The notes: generated from the sequence alone by a model not told the origin. Positions 1-8,037 are shown, numbered from the stretch's first letter. The stretch is 64,000 bases of DNA from Micromonospora chokoriensis (GCF_000718555.1 NZ_JOAN01000017.1:1-64000), one strand, 5' to 3'. Numbers and translations are program-made.

Positions 1-27
1 GCTCCCGCCCCCGCCCCTGCCCCCGCC

Positions 28-106
28 CGGTCGATCTTGGAGTTGTGGTGGGCGTTTCGCTGCAATTCGCGGCGAATGCGGGGCACCACAAGTCCATGAT
101 CGACCG
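28..106. repeat. Long imperfect inverted repeat (REP/MITE-like hairpin)
   Basis: Two 23-base arms at 28-50 and 84-106 are complementary at 21 of 23 positions and enclose a 33-base loop. The outer ends read CGGTCGATC and GATCGACCG. The loop itself contains a smaller near-dyad (GCAATTCGC/GCGAATGC, 62-78). It lies just downstream of the minus-strand sugar kinase, so it may act as a terminator, but its size and nested layout resemble a dispersed repeat. The second element at 36071-36130 has a comparable architecture but a different sequence. Confidence 0.7.
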
Positions 107-117
107 GGGCTAGGGGT

Positions 118-1071
118 TTAGGTCGCGGGGGTTAGGAGGGTGTTGACCTCGGAGCGGGTCGGTGGGTCGGCGCCGCGGCGGCCGCAGGTCAACGCGGCAA
201 CCGTGGCGGCCTCTCGGAGCACCGCAGCCCACTGCTGCGGGGTCACCGCGGCGAGCCGATCGGCCGGCCGGTCGCCGAGCGCGTCGAGGTCGGCCAGCGC
301 AGCCAGCAGACCACCGGTGAACGAGTCGCCGGCGCCGACGGTGTCGACCACTGTGGTGCGTACCGCCGGCTCCTCGTGCAGCGTGCCGTCGGGCGCGAGC
401 AGCCAGGCGCCCTCACCGCCCCGGGTTACCACCGCGCAGGACACGCCGGCAGCGCGCCACTCGGTCATCACGTCGGCCAGCGAACGGTCCGGGTAGAGCC
501 AAGCCAGGTCCTCGTCGCTGGCCTTGACCAGGTGCGCGAGGCGTACCTGCCGGCGTACCCGCTGCTGCTCGGCCGCCCGGTCGGTGACGATGCTCGGCCG
601 CAGGTTGAGGTCGATGGAGACGGTGAGCCCGTCCCGGTGGTGTTCCCGGGCGAGCAGTCCCTCCAGCACCTCCGCGCCGGGTGCCAGCGCGAGCGCGAGG
701 GACCCGCTGTGCAGCGCGATGGCCGGTGAGCCAGCCAGCTCGGGCAGCTCCTGCGGCGTCCACTGCCAGTCCGCCGCGCCGGCCAGCCGGAACTCGTAGC
801 TGGCCTGTCCGGCGGCGTTCAGCGTGGCCACCGCCACCGAGGTGGGCTCCTCGGCGTGGACGGCCCAGCCCAGGTCCACCCGGTTGGCGCTGAAGTGCTC
901 GACGAGTTGCCGACCGTACTCGTCGCTGGCGAGCCGGGCCAGCAGCCGTGCCGGTTGGTCGAGCCGGGCCAGGGTGACCGCGACGTTCGCCGGGGAGCCG
1001 CCCGGCACGGCCCGCTCCCCCTCGGCGGTGACGACCAGGTCGATGAGCGCTTCACCCGCGACGACGATCAC
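118..1071 (-). CDS. PfkB-family sugar kinase (fructokinase-like)
   Basis: A 317-residue ribokinase/PfkB-fold kinase that should phosphorylate a sugar, probably fructose or a related ketose, with ATP in the cytoplasm. The N-terminal GG motif is in PGGSPANVAVTLA (residues 23-35) and the C-terminal signature DTVGAGDSFTGG (243-254) carries the catalytic Asp249 and the anion hole. Length is normal for the family. The GTG start overlaps the stop codon of the upstream AGE epimerase gene by four bases (GTGA), so the two are translationally coupled. That pairing suggests conversion of mannose or another sugar to fructose followed by phosphorylation. Substrate is inferred from context only; other PfkB sugars remain possible. 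Confidence 0.85.
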   Translation of the reverse strand: MIVVAGEALIDLVVTAEGERAVPGGSPANVAVTLARLDQPARLLARLASDEYGRQLVEHFSANRVDLGWAVHAEEPTSVAVATLNAAGQASYEFRLAGAADWQWTPQELPELAGSPAIALHSGSLALALAPGAEVLEGLLAREHHRDGLTVSIDLNLRPSIVTDRAAEQQRVRRQVRLAHLVKASDEDLAWLYPDRSLADVMTEWRAAGVSCAVVTRGGEGAWLLAPDGTLHEEPAVRTTVVDTVGAGDSFTGGLLAALADLDALGDRPADRLAAVTPQQWAAVLREAATVAALTCGRRGADPPTRSEVNTLLTPAT

Positions 1072-2333
1072 GCCGCCACCTCCCCCGGTGCGAGCGGGCC
1101 GGGGCCACCGAGCCCGACGGCCGAGCGGGACAGCAGCACCGCCTGGTACGCGTGGTACACATCCGGCCGGCCGTGCCAGACCGTGTCGGCGGGCAGGTTC
1201 TGCGCGTCCAACTCGTGCCGCCAGCCGGTGTAATCGATGAGGTTGTGCCGGGCGTACGCCCAGAAGACCCGGTACCAGTCCAGGTAGACCGCGTCGCCGG
1301 TGCGGCGGTGCAGGGTGACCGCCGCTCCGATGGCCTCGGCGAGGACCCAGTGCATCCGGGTACGCACGACCGGCCGGTCATCCCAGTCGATGGTGTAGAT
1401 GAAGCCGTCCGCGCCGTCGACGGCCCAGCCGCGACGAATGGAGGCGGCGAACAGAGCACGGGCGTCGTCGAGCAGCCAGCGGGGCGGCTGCGGCAGCACC
1501 GCCTCCAACTCCAGCAGCAGCCGGGCCCACTCCAGCCAGTGCCCGATGGTGGAGCCGTACGGCCGGAACGGGTCGGCGGGCTGGTCCCGGTTGTAGTCGG
1601 GCAGCGGCGTCCAGTCGGCCGTGAAGTGCTCGGGCAGCCGCCAGTCGTGCCGGGCGGCTTCGCCGTGCACCAGGTGCTCGGCGATGCGCAGCGCCCGGTC
1701 GGCCCAGCTCGCGTCGCCGGTGGCGGCGGCAGCGGCGAGGAACGCCTCGACCATGTGCATGCTGCTGTTGGCGCCACGGTAGTCCTCGGTGACCGTCCAG
1801 TCCCGGTTCCACGATTCGCGGACCGCGCCGGCGTCGTCGTCCCAGAACCGGTCCCGCACGACGGTCAGCACGTCGGCGAGCAACTGGTCCGCCCCGGGCC
1901 GCCCGGCGCGTGCGGCGCTGGAGGCGGCGAGCAGGACGAACGCGTGGTCGTAGCCGGCCTTGCGATCGTTGACGGGCACTCCCTGCTGGTCCACCGCGCT
2001 GAACCAGCCGCCGTACTTGTCGTCGCGCAGCAGTGTGCTGAGCGCGGCGATCCCGTGGTCGACCAGGGCGGCGGCGTCCGGGTCGCCATTGCGATGGGCG
2101 AGGGCTGCCACGTGGGTCATCCGGCAGGTGATCCAGGCATAGACCGGCTCGCCGCGATCCGGGGTGCGGTCATCGGTGAGCCACCAGAAGCCGCCCTCGG
2201 GCCGCACCGCGCGACGGGCGGTGTCGAGCAGCGTCCGGGTCTGGTCGGCGAGGAAGCCGTCCAGGTCGGGCAGGTCGGGCGACCCGGCCGTGGCAGGGGT
2301 CGTATCGGCGTTGAATCGGGGCACGTCGGTCAT
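1068..2333 (-). CDS. AGE-family epimerase/isomerase
   Basis: A 421-residue protein of the N-acylglucosamine 2-epimerase superfamily, an all-helical (alpha/alpha)6 barrel whose members interconvert mannose/fructose, cellobiose/glucosyl-mannose or N-acylglucosamines. Family-like segments are GGFWWLTDD (47-55), the repeated Trp/Glu-rich helices, and the late His pair around RTRMHWVLAEAIGAA and the LIDYTGWRHEL region, which would supply the active-site histidines. It is the first gene of a two-gene operon with the PfkB kinase (four-base overlap). The kinase partner favours a mannose isomerase-type role over amino-sugar epimerisation, but this is inference. A LacI-type palindrome lies about 160 bases upstream and likely controls it. 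Confidence 0.82.
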   Translation of the reverse strand: MTDVPRFNADTTPATAGSPDLPDLDGFLADQTRTLLDTARRAVRPEGGFWWLTDDRTPDRGEPVYAWITCRMTHVAALAHRNGDPDAAALVDHGIAALSTLLRDDKYGGWFSAVDQQGVPVNDRKAGYDHAFVLLAASSAARAGRPGADQLLADVLTVVRDRFWDDDAGAVRESWNRDWTVTEDYRGANSSMHMVEAFLAAAAATGDASWADRALRIAEHLVHGEAARHDWRLPEHFTADWTPLPDYNRDQPADPFRPYGSTIGHWLEWARLLLELEAVLPQPPRWLLDDARALFAASIRRGWAVDGADGFIYTIDWDDRPVVRTRMHWVLAEAIGAAVTLHRRTGDAVYLDWYRVFWAYARHNLIDYTGWRHELDAQNLPADTVWHGRPDVYHAYQAVLLSRSAVGLGGPGPLAPGEVAA

Positions 2334-2494
2334 CTCAGCTGGTCACCGTCGGGTAGGAAAGGGACATACGGCCAGGATCGGCGGACGGGCCGGGTCCGCG
2401 CCGGGAAATCGTCAACGGGACACCCGCGCACCGGCTGGCCTACCGGGTGCGGCAAGGAGAGGATCATCTGTGCAATTTCTCCCCTTCTGTCCGT

Positions 2495-2508
2495 TGACAT
2501 CGTTGTCA
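2495..2508. promoter_or_regulatory. LacI-type operator upstream of the epimerase/kinase operon
   Basis: TGACA-TCGT-TGTCA forms a dyad with perfect 5-base arms. It resembles the TGACAACGTTGTCA-type operators recognised by actinobacterial LacI-family sugar repressors. A second, wider pair GTTGAC/GTCAAC (2493-2498, 2512-2517) overlaps it. It lies 162 bases before the epimerase start, in the 252-base gap ahead of that operon. No LacI gene is in the window, so the regulator would be encoded elsewhere. Confidence 0.5.
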
Positions 2509-2585
2509 CTAGTCAACCCTGTCCGGCAGCCGGGCGGCTGTCAATTCCGGTTGCGTCACACCGTACGGCCTCGGGAACGCACCGA

Positions 2586-3011
2586 TCAGTAGTAGTCGTC
2601 GATCGGCTGACGTGCCTCGTCGAAGAGCGCCGGGCCCTCGTAGCGGACCGGAGGCAGCGGCGGGGTCGCCGGCTTGACCTCCTCGAACTGCTCGGTGGAC
2701 AGGGCGTACACCACCCGTCCGAGGCCGGACCGCTCGATCGCGGTCGCGCACATCGCGCAGGGCTGGCAGCTGGTGAACATGGTGGTGCCGGCGGCCACCT
2801 CGGGGGCGAGTTGCCGAGCCGCCCAGCGGGCGAGCTTCAACTCCGGATGGGCGCTGATATCCGAGTCGGAGACCACTGTGTTGTGGTCCTCGATCAGCAC
2901 GACGCCGTCCGCACCGACCAGCAACGAGCCGAACGGCCGTTCGCCGGACGCCCCGGCCCGGCTGGCAAGCGCCACGGCGCGGCGGAGAAACTCTTCGTCG
3001 TCGGGGGTCAT
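2586..3011 (-). CDS. Nucleoside/guanine deaminase-like zinc hydrolase
   Basis: A 141-residue cytidine deaminase-fold enzyme. Zinc ligands are visible as His55 in AHPELK and Cys85/Cys88 in QPCAMC, with Glu57 as the proton shuttle. The HPE variant replaces the usual HAE. The size and PCxxC spacing fit single-domain deaminases of the guanine/adenosine deaminase group, acting on a free base or nucleoside in the cytoplasm. Its ATG overlaps the stop of the upstream F420-type oxidoreductase gene (ATGA), so both are made from one transcript. The substrate cannot be told from sequence; tRNA adenosine deamination is less likely because the TadA RNA-binding C-terminus is not evident. Confidence 0.8.
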   Translation of the reverse strand: MTPDDEEFLRRAVALASRAGASGERPFGSLLVGADGVVLIEDHNTVVSDSDISAHPELKLARWAARQLAPEVAAGTTMFTSCQPCAMCATAIERSGLGRVVYALSTEQFEEVKPATPPLPPVRYEGPALFDEARQPIDDYY

Positions 3012-3877
3012 CGGTCCTCCTGGGATTTGCGGTACGCGGCCACGGCCGCGAGCGTCCGCCAGGCGCGTTCAGGCTGGCGGATCTCGGTCAGGTCCCCGTT
3101 GAACGGATCCAGCACCACCGTCTCCGCGCCGAGCGCACGGAGCTGGTCGAGGTCGGCGCTGATCTGATCGATGGTGCCGACGCCGGCGAGTCGGTCCGGG
3201 GCGGTGACCGGTTCGCGAGTCTCCTGAAGTGCGATCCGCGGCATCAGCGCAGGCACCGGGCGACCGAGTTCGTCGGCGATGGCCTTCAGCCGCCCGACCG
3301 CGTCCGTAAGGTCGCCGGGAGTGAGACGCAGCGGGTGCCAGGCGTCACCGAGCAGCACCGCGCGACGCATGCCGGCATCGCTGTTGCCGCCGACCCAGAG
3401 TGGGATCGCCGCGGTGTCGTAGTCGTCGGTGTTCTGCCAGGCCTCGCGCATGACCCGCAGGTAGTCGTCGGTCAGCGCGCCACGCTGCCGGAACGGCACA
3501 CCGAGCGCCTCGAACTCCTGCCGAGCCCAGCCGACACCCACGCCCAGGACGAGCCGACCGCCGCTGAGCCGGTTGAGGTTCGCTGCCATCCGGGCGGTGA
3601 GCAGCGGATGCCGGTACGGAACGATGAGCACCGTCGTGCCCAGCCGAACCCGGGTGGTCACCCCGGCCAGCCAGGACAGCGTGGTGAACGGCTCGTAGAA
3701 CGGCGCCGGATACTGCTCGGCCACGTCCGGGGTCACCGCGATGTGGTCGGAGACCATCAGCAGGTCGAAGCCGAGACCCTCGACCGCCTGCGCCCACCGC
3801 CGCAGCACGTCGGGGTCAGTCCCCGGAGCAAAGTTCGGTACGTTCACGCCAATCTGCACGGGTCCTACGCTAGCCAC
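3008..3877 (-). CDS. LLM-class F420-dependent oxidoreductase
   Basis: A 289-residue luciferase-like (TIM barrel) oxidoreductase. The N-terminal strand VQIGVNVPNF, the segment GFDLLMVSDHIAV (about 36-48) and the GGRLVLGVGVGWARQEFEALG stretch (about 105-125) are typical of the actinobacterial F420-dependent LLM group, which uses reduced deazaflavin rather than FMN. A GTG start at 3877 has a GAGGG ribosome site six bases upstream; a second in-frame GTG lies six codons later. It is coupled to the deaminase gene downstream. The substrate is unknown. Confidence 0.82.
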   Translation of the reverse strand: MASVGPVQIGVNVPNFAPGTDPDVLRRWAQAVEGLGFDLLMVSDHIAVTPDVAEQYPAPFYEPFTTLSWLAGVTTRVRLGTTVLIVPYRHPLLTARMAANLNRLSGGRLVLGVGVGWARQEFEALGVPFRQRGALTDDYLRVMREAWQNTDDYDTAAIPLWVGGNSDAGMRRAVLLGDAWHPLRLTPGDLTDAVGRLKAIADELGRPVPALMPRIALQETREPVTAPDRLAGVGTIDQISADLDQLRALGAETVVLDPFNGDLTEIRQPERAWRTLAAVAAYRKSQEDR

Positions 3878-3925
3878 TGTGGACCCTCTGCGGGAACGTC
3901 GTTACCCACGGCCCAGGATGGCCAC

Positions 3926-4792
3926 ATGGATCTGCCCGAGGGACTTGACTGGGTACGCGGCTCACCGGCCGGTCGGGACTGGCTGGCCGCGCTCCCGACG
4001 TGGCTGGCCGAGTGCACCGAACGGTGGTCGCTGCGACTCGGGCCGCCCTTCCAATACGCGTACGCCTCACTGGCACTCCCCGCCGACCTGCCTGACGGCA
4101 CGGCGGCGGTGCTGAAGCTTCAGTACCCCGACGAGGACAGCCGCCACGAGGCAGACGCGTTGGCCCACTGGGACGGCGACGGGGCGATCCGTCTGCTCGC
4201 CCATGATCCCGAGCGACGCGCCCTGTTGGTGGAACGCTGCCAACCCGGCACTCCCCTGCACGACCTTCCGCTGGACCGTGCGCTGGAGACGGTGATCGGG
4301 TTGCTGCCCCGGCTCTGGCGACCGGCCGGCATGCCGTTCACCCCGTTGGCCGAGGAGGCCGCTGGCTGGATCGACCGGATGCCCCGAGCCTGGGAACGGG
4401 CCAACCGGCCGTACGAGCGGCGGCTGCTCGATGCGGCACTCGACCTGCTCCGCGACCTGACGGCGAGCCAGGGTGAGCAGGTGCTGGTCAACCAGGACCT
4501 GCACGCCGGCAATGTACTCGCCGCCGGGCGGGGGCCGTGGCTGGCGATCGATCCGAAGCCGCTGACCGGCGAGCGGGAGTTCTCGGTCGTGCCGATGGTG
4601 CGCGGCCGCGAGTTGGGCCACTCGCCGGCAGCCGTCCGGTACCGGCTTGGCCGGCTCAGCACCGAGCTGGGGCTGGACCGGGAGCGGGTCCGGGGCTGGA
4701 CGATCGGGCACACGCTGGCTTGGAGCGTCGCAGACGACATCGTCTTCCCGCATCAGGTCGAGGTGGTCCGCTGGTTGCTCGACGAGGGCTGA
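3926..4792 (+). CDS. Aminoglycoside/hydroxyurea-type phosphotransferase
   Basis: A 288-residue kinase-fold protein of the streptomycin 6-kinase/hydroxyurea kinase family, which inactivates small antibiotics by phosphorylation in the cytoplasm. Visible landmarks are AAVLKLQYP (ATP-binding Lys), the catalytic loop VNQDLHAGNVLAAGR (Asp in HxD-like position, Asn six residues on) and the metal site WLAIDPKPLTGE. I chose ATG 3926 because AGGA sits seven bases upstream; the frame is open further upstream but that overlaps the divergent oxidoreductase gene. Its 3' end overlaps the convergent DNA glycosylase gene by 40 bases. It could be an intrinsic resistance gene or a metabolite kinase; only the family is secure. 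Confidence 0.8.
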   Translation: MDLPEGLDWVRGSPAGRDWLAALPTWLAECTERWSLRLGPPFQYAYASLALPADLPDGTAAVLKLQYPDEDSRHEADALAHWDGDGAIRLLAHDPERRALLVERCQPGTPLHDLPLDRALETVIGLLPRLWRPAGMPFTPLAEEAAGWIDRMPRAWERANRPYERRLLDAALDLLRDLTASQGEQVLVNQDLHAGNVLAAGRGPWLAIDPKPLTGEREFSVVPMVRGRELGHSPAAVRYRLGRLSTELGLDRERVRGWTIGHTLAWSVADDIVFPHQVEVVRWLLDEG

Positions 4793-5616
4793 CCGCGCTC
4801 TGCGCCGCCGCTGCCCTGGCAGGTACGGCACCAGTAGAGGTTGCGACCGGCCAGCGCACCGCGGCTGATCTCGGTGCCGCAGACGTGGCAGGGCGCTCCG
4901 GGGCGGCGGTAGACGTACACCTCGCCACCGTGCCGGTCCACCCGGGCCGGCCGGCCCATCGTCTCCGGCAGGTGCGCGTCGCGGACCGTGTCGATCCGGC
5001 CGTGCTCCACCGCGAGCCGCATCAACCCGACCAGGTCGGCCCAGAGCGCGTCCCAGCCGGCGCGGGTCAGCCCTCGGCCCGGCATCGTCGGCGGCAGCCC
5101 CGCCCGGAACAGCGCCTCGGTCACGAAGATCAATCCGGTGCCGGCCACCACCGACTGGTCCAGCAACAGCGCGGCGAGGGGCGTGGAGCTGCGGGAAATC
5201 CTGGCGTACGCCCGCTCCGGGTCGGCGTCGGCGCGCAACGGGTCCGGCCCGAGGCGGCCCCGCAGCGCGGCCACCTCGGGTGGGGTGAGCAGCTCACAGG
5301 CCGTGGGCCCGCGCAGGTCGAGCCAGTGTCGATCGCTCGCCAGCCGCAGCCGCAGCTGACCGACCGGCTCCGGCGGCTCCCCCGGCCCGTCGGCGAACTT
5401 GCCATACAACCCAAGGTGTACGTGCAACGTCAGCTCACCGGCGTAGTGGTGCAGCAGGTGCTTGCCGTACGCCTCGGTGCTCTCCAGGACGGTCCCGGAG
5501 AGCCGGGTAGCGCCCTCGGTGAAGCGGCCCTGCGGGCTGGTGGCGTGCAGCTTGTCCCCGGCGAACAGCTCGGCGTGCCGGGCCGCCAGGCGGTGGATCG
5601 TATGTCCCTCTGGCAC
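4753..5616 (-). CDS. Fpg/Nei-family DNA glycosylase (endonuclease VIII-like)
   Basis: A 287-residue base-excision repair glycosylase/AP lyase that removes oxidised bases. The GTG start at 5616 is required because catalysis uses Pro2 and Glu3: the product begins (M)PEGHTIHRL. Lys52 in AYGKHLL and the LHVHLGLYG strand are the other conserved N-terminal elements. A C-terminal zinc finger is seen as CHVCG followed by WCRTCQG. The helix-two-turn-helix segment reads VVAGTGLIFVTEALF, where the DNA-contacting Asn usual in this position (GxGN) is Leu162. The gene converges on and overlaps the phosphotransferase gene by 40 bases. Nei2-like is more likely than true Fpg, but substrate range is not readable from sequence. 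Confidence 0.88.
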   Translation of the reverse strand: MPEGHTIHRLAARHAELFAGDKLHATSPQGRFTEGATRLSGTVLESTEAYGKHLLHHYAGELTLHVHLGLYGKFADGPGEPPEPVGQLRLRLASDRHWLDLRGPTACELLTPPEVAALRGRLGPDPLRADADPERAYARISRSSTPLAALLLDQSVVAGTGLIFVTEALFRAGLPPTMPGRGLTRAGWDALWADLVGLMRLAVEHGRIDTVRDAHLPETMGRPARVDRHGGEVYVYRRPGAPCHVCGTEISRGALAGRNLYWCRTCQGSGGAERGQPSSSNQRTTST

Positions 5617-5760
5617 GGGTGCCAAGGATAGCCAGCCCCGCTCGCCGAGGGCCGTACCCAGGCTTGGTGTCAGGAAACGCCCAAGTGGGTACTCGAGAGG
5701 CGACACCGCGTGGGTGCCACCCTTTCCGTCGGCCACCACGCATTTATCAGGAGGTGTGTA

Positions 5761-6669
5761 GTGGTCAGGATTCCTTCGCTGTCCCGCCGGTCCGAGCCGG
5801 CACCGACGCGGGACGAGAACCTCGACGGCCGCGTGGACGGCCGCGACACCCAGGTCACCGAGACCGGCCCGACCGACGACAGCGTCACCGAGCGGGACGC
5901 CAACCAGACGACGTACGGCAGCGCCGGCGCGACCGGCCGCCAGACCAGCGAGGCCGAACGGCGGGCCAATGAGCGGGCGGCGGTGGCCCGAGCCGCCACC
6001 GCGCGAGGGGTCGAAGCCGAGCCTCGCACCAGCACCACTCGCCCGGTCGCACCCGAGCCCCTGAACGGCACGACCCGCCCGGTCGCACCCGAACCCGTCA
6101 GCGGCACGACCAGGCCGGTCGCACCGGAGCCCCGCACCGGCACTGCCCGCCCGGTGGCGACCGAGTCTCGGCCCGCCGTCGCCCCGACCACGGCGCGCAC
6201 CGCCGAGCGCGACGCCGCCCTCGACAGCCCCACCCGGCGACCCGACACGACGGACCCGGTAACGACGGACCGGGTCTCCACCGACCGCCCGGTCGACCCG
6301 ACCCCGGGCGTGAGCACGCCCGAGCCGCCGGTGACGCGTGGCCCGAAGCCGCGGGCCAGCCTGCTCGCCACTCTCGGCCTGATCGTCTCGGTCGCCGGTG
6401 CGTTCTTCGTACTGACCGGGACGCTCGCCGGGTACGGCATCGGGGTCGGCGCGTTCGGCGCGGTGCTCTCGGTGCTCGGCCTGATGGCCACCCGCCGTCG
6501 GCACGTCGCCGGCAAGACCGACGCGCTCTTCGGCGTGCTGATCGGGCTGGCCGCGGTGGTGATCGGGGTGCTGGCGATGACCGGCCAGTTCGACTGGCCG
6601 ACCACCGACGGCGACTGGGTGCAGCGCTTCCGCGAGTGGCTCGACTCACAGTTTGTCGATCGTTTCTAG
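5761..6669 (+). CDS. Conserved membrane protein with Pro/Arg-rich repeat N-terminus
   Basis: A 302-residue protein of unknown function. GTG 5761 is preceded by a strong AGGAGG at 5750-5755. The first ~200 residues are hydrophilic and disordered, rich in Arg, Thr, Pro and Ala, with three to four copies of a unit like TRPVAPEPxxG (around residues 90-130). Two or three transmembrane helices follow near the C-terminus: LLATLGLIVSVAGAFFVLTG, a Gly/Ala-rich IGVGAFGAVLSVLGLMA and LFGVLIGLAAVVIGVLAM. The tail after the last helix is short and acidic/basic mixed. The layout (long cytoplasmic low-complexity region plus C-terminal membrane anchor) is common in actinomycete envelope proteins. No catalytic motif is visible. 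It is monocistronic and followed by hairpins. Confidence 0.75.
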   Translation: MVRIPSLSRRSEPAPTRDENLDGRVDGRDTQVTETGPTDDSVTERDANQTTYGSAGATGRQTSEAERRANERAAVARAATARGVEAEPRTSTTRPVAPEPLNGTTRPVAPEPVSGTTRPVAPEPRTGTARPVATESRPAVAPTTARTAERDAALDSPTRRPDTTDPVTTDRVSTDRPVDPTPGVSTPEPPVTRGPKPRASLLATLGLIVSVAGAFFVLTGTLAGYGIGVGAFGAVLSVLGLMATRRRHVAGKTDALFGVLIGLAAVVIGVLAMTGQFDWPTTDGDWVQRFREWLDSQFVDRF

Positions 6670-6698
6670 CGGGCACTGTTCCGCTCGCCGGTGATGCA

Positions 6699-6724
6699 CC
6701 GGCGAACAGCCGGCGGTTCGCCGG
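6699..6724. terminator. Hairpin after membrane protein gene
   Basis: Perfect 9-base arms CCGGCGAAC and GTTCGCCGG enclose an 8-base loop, 30 bases after the stop codon. There is no T-run. Together with the stronger hairpin 44 bases further on it probably ends transcription of the upstream gene. Confidence 0.5.
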
Positions 6725-6767
6725 CAGCCCGACCTCATCCGGTGGTTCACCGGCCGGGCGACACCCT

Positions 6768-6796
6768 TTCAGGGGCGGCGGTTCGCCGCCCCTGAA
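6768..6796. terminator. Strong hairpin terminator
   Basis: Perfect 13-base arms TTCAGGGGCGGCG and CGCCGCCCCTGAA close a GTT triloop, about 100 bases after the membrane protein gene. It lacks a long U-tract, as is usual for actinomycete terminators, but the stem is very stable. Confidence 0.7.
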
Positions 6797-6910
6797 GTGT
6801 TTCCAGGGCCTGATCGCCTCAGCTTGACCTGATCGACTCGACTTCCCGGAAGTCGGGCTGTCCCGGTCGCCCCGACACCGCGCTTTCCTGGAGCCCGAGT
6901 CGATCACCTC

Positions 6911-7040
6911 CGCGTACCCCGGAGCACGGCCCGCGCACCCCGGAGCACAGCCCGCGCACCCCGACCACGCCCGCGCCCACGGGAGCACAGGCGGTGCACC
7001 CGATCACGGCGCGTGCACTCCGACCACGACCCGTACACCG
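6911..7040. repeat. Degenerate ~21-bp tandem repeat
   Basis: About six imperfect copies of a unit related to CCCGCGCACCCCGGAGCACAG run through this stretch; the first two are nearly identical and later copies drift (CCGACCAC, CCGATCAC variants). GCAC or GTGCAC recurs every 19-22 bases. It is non-coding in any convincing frame and lies 175-300 bases upstream of ddaH. Spacing of roughly two helical turns would put each copy on the same face of the DNA. Confidence 0.55.
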
Positions 7041-7215
7041 GCGCGGCACGCGCCGGCGCAACGAATCGCTTCCGGTACCCGCCCAGACGCAATGAATATT
7101 CGGTCTGCGCAACTCTCAGCGGTGGATCCTGCTGCTGACGCCGCATAACGTTGAGCAACGGCGCCAGCCCGTGGGCCACGGTGGCCGGGCGCGCCCGACC
7201 CCTGGGAGCAGGACA

Positions 7216-8037
7216 ATGACGATGGACGCCACGAGCCAGCGCCTGTTGATGTGCCGGCCGACGTACTTCGCCGTCGATTACGCGATCAACCCGTGGATGG
7301 ACCCGAGCGCGCCGGTCGACGCCGCGCTGGCCGTCCGGCAGTGGGAGCAGCTGCGCCAGACGTACCTTGACCTGGGCCACACCGTCGAGGAGATCACTCC
7401 GGTGCCCGGCCTGCCCGACATGGTCTTCGCCGCCAACGGCGGCACCGTGATCGACGGCAAGGCGATGGCCGTCCAGTTCCGTGACCCGCAGCGCGCCGAC
7501 GAGGCGCCCGCGTATCGGGCCTGGTTCGAGGACGCCGGCTTCGAGATGTACGACCCGAAGCACGTCAACGAGGGAGAGGGCGACGTCCTGCTGGCCGGGG
7601 ACCACCTGCTGGCCGGCACCGGCTTTCGCACGGCGCACGCCGCGCACGCCCAGTTGCAGGAGGTCTTCGGCTACCCGGTGGTCACCATGCAGCTGGTCGA
7701 CCCGCGCTTCTACCACCTGGACACCGCGTTGACCGTGCTCGACGAGCGGACCGTGGCGTACCTGCCCGAGGCGTTCTCCCCCGGCAGCCAGTCCGTGCTG
7801 CGTCGGCTCTTCCCGGACGCGGTGCACGCCAGCATGGCCGACGCCGAGGTGCTGGGGCTGAACGCGGTCAGCGACGGGCGGCACGTGGTGTTGCCCGCGC
7901 AGGCCACCGACCTGGCCGCCAAGCTGCGCGACCGGGGCTACGAGACCATCGGTGTCGACCTGTCCGAGCTGCGTAAGGCCGGCGGCGGACCGAAGTGCTG
8001 CACGCTGCGACTCCGTCAGGGAAAGGCAAGCAAGTGA
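7216..8037 (+). CDS. ddaH: Dimethylarginine dimethylaminohydrolase (DDAH, amidinotransferase fold)
   Basis: A 273-residue guanidino-modifying enzyme that hydrolyses methylated arginine to citrulline and methylamines in the cytoplasm. The N-terminus LLMCRPTYFAVDYAINPWM, the LPDMVFAANGG segment (substrate-binding Asp/Asn) and the C-terminal GGGPKCCTLRL with the nucleophilic Cys are characteristic of the family. A His-rich helix FRTAHAAHAQL supplies the general base region. ATG 7216 is chosen because GGGAG lies seven bases upstream. The last codons overlap the GTG of ornithine aminotransferase (GTGA), so both act in arginine/ornithine turnover. Arginine deiminase activity is less likely given the length of 273 residues rather than about 410. 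Confidence 0.87.
   Translation: MTMDATSQRLLMCRPTYFAVDYAINPWMDPSAPVDAALAVRQWEQLRQTYLDLGHTVEEITPVPGLPDMVFAANGGTVIDGKAMAVQFRDPQRADEAPAYRAWFEDAGFEMYDPKHVNEGEGDVLLAGDHLLAGTGFRTAHAAHAQLQEVFGYPVVTMQLVDPRFYHLDTALTVLDERTVAYLPEAFSPGSQSVLRRLFPDAVHASMADAEVLGLNAVSDGRHVVLPAQATDLAAKLRDRGYETIGVDLSELRKAGGGPKCCTLRLRQGKASK

Larger units (their letters stand above)
6670..7215. other. 546-base intergenic region
   Basis: This gap holds two hairpins after the membrane protein gene (6699-6724 and 6768-6796), a degenerate tandem repeat (6911-7040) and the presumed promoter of the ddaH-rocD operon. An AT-rich dyad GAATATTC at 7094-7101 is the only AT-rich palindrome and could be an Lrp/AsnC-type operator for the arginine genes. 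I see no credible coding sequence; frames open here lack ribosome sites and are repeat-derived. Confidence 0.6.

Noticed and set aside
1152..3167. A 671-codon plus-strand frame across the epimerase and deaminase genes
   Set aside because: Covers two well-supported minus-strand genes; composition is low-complexity Val/Gly/Arg.
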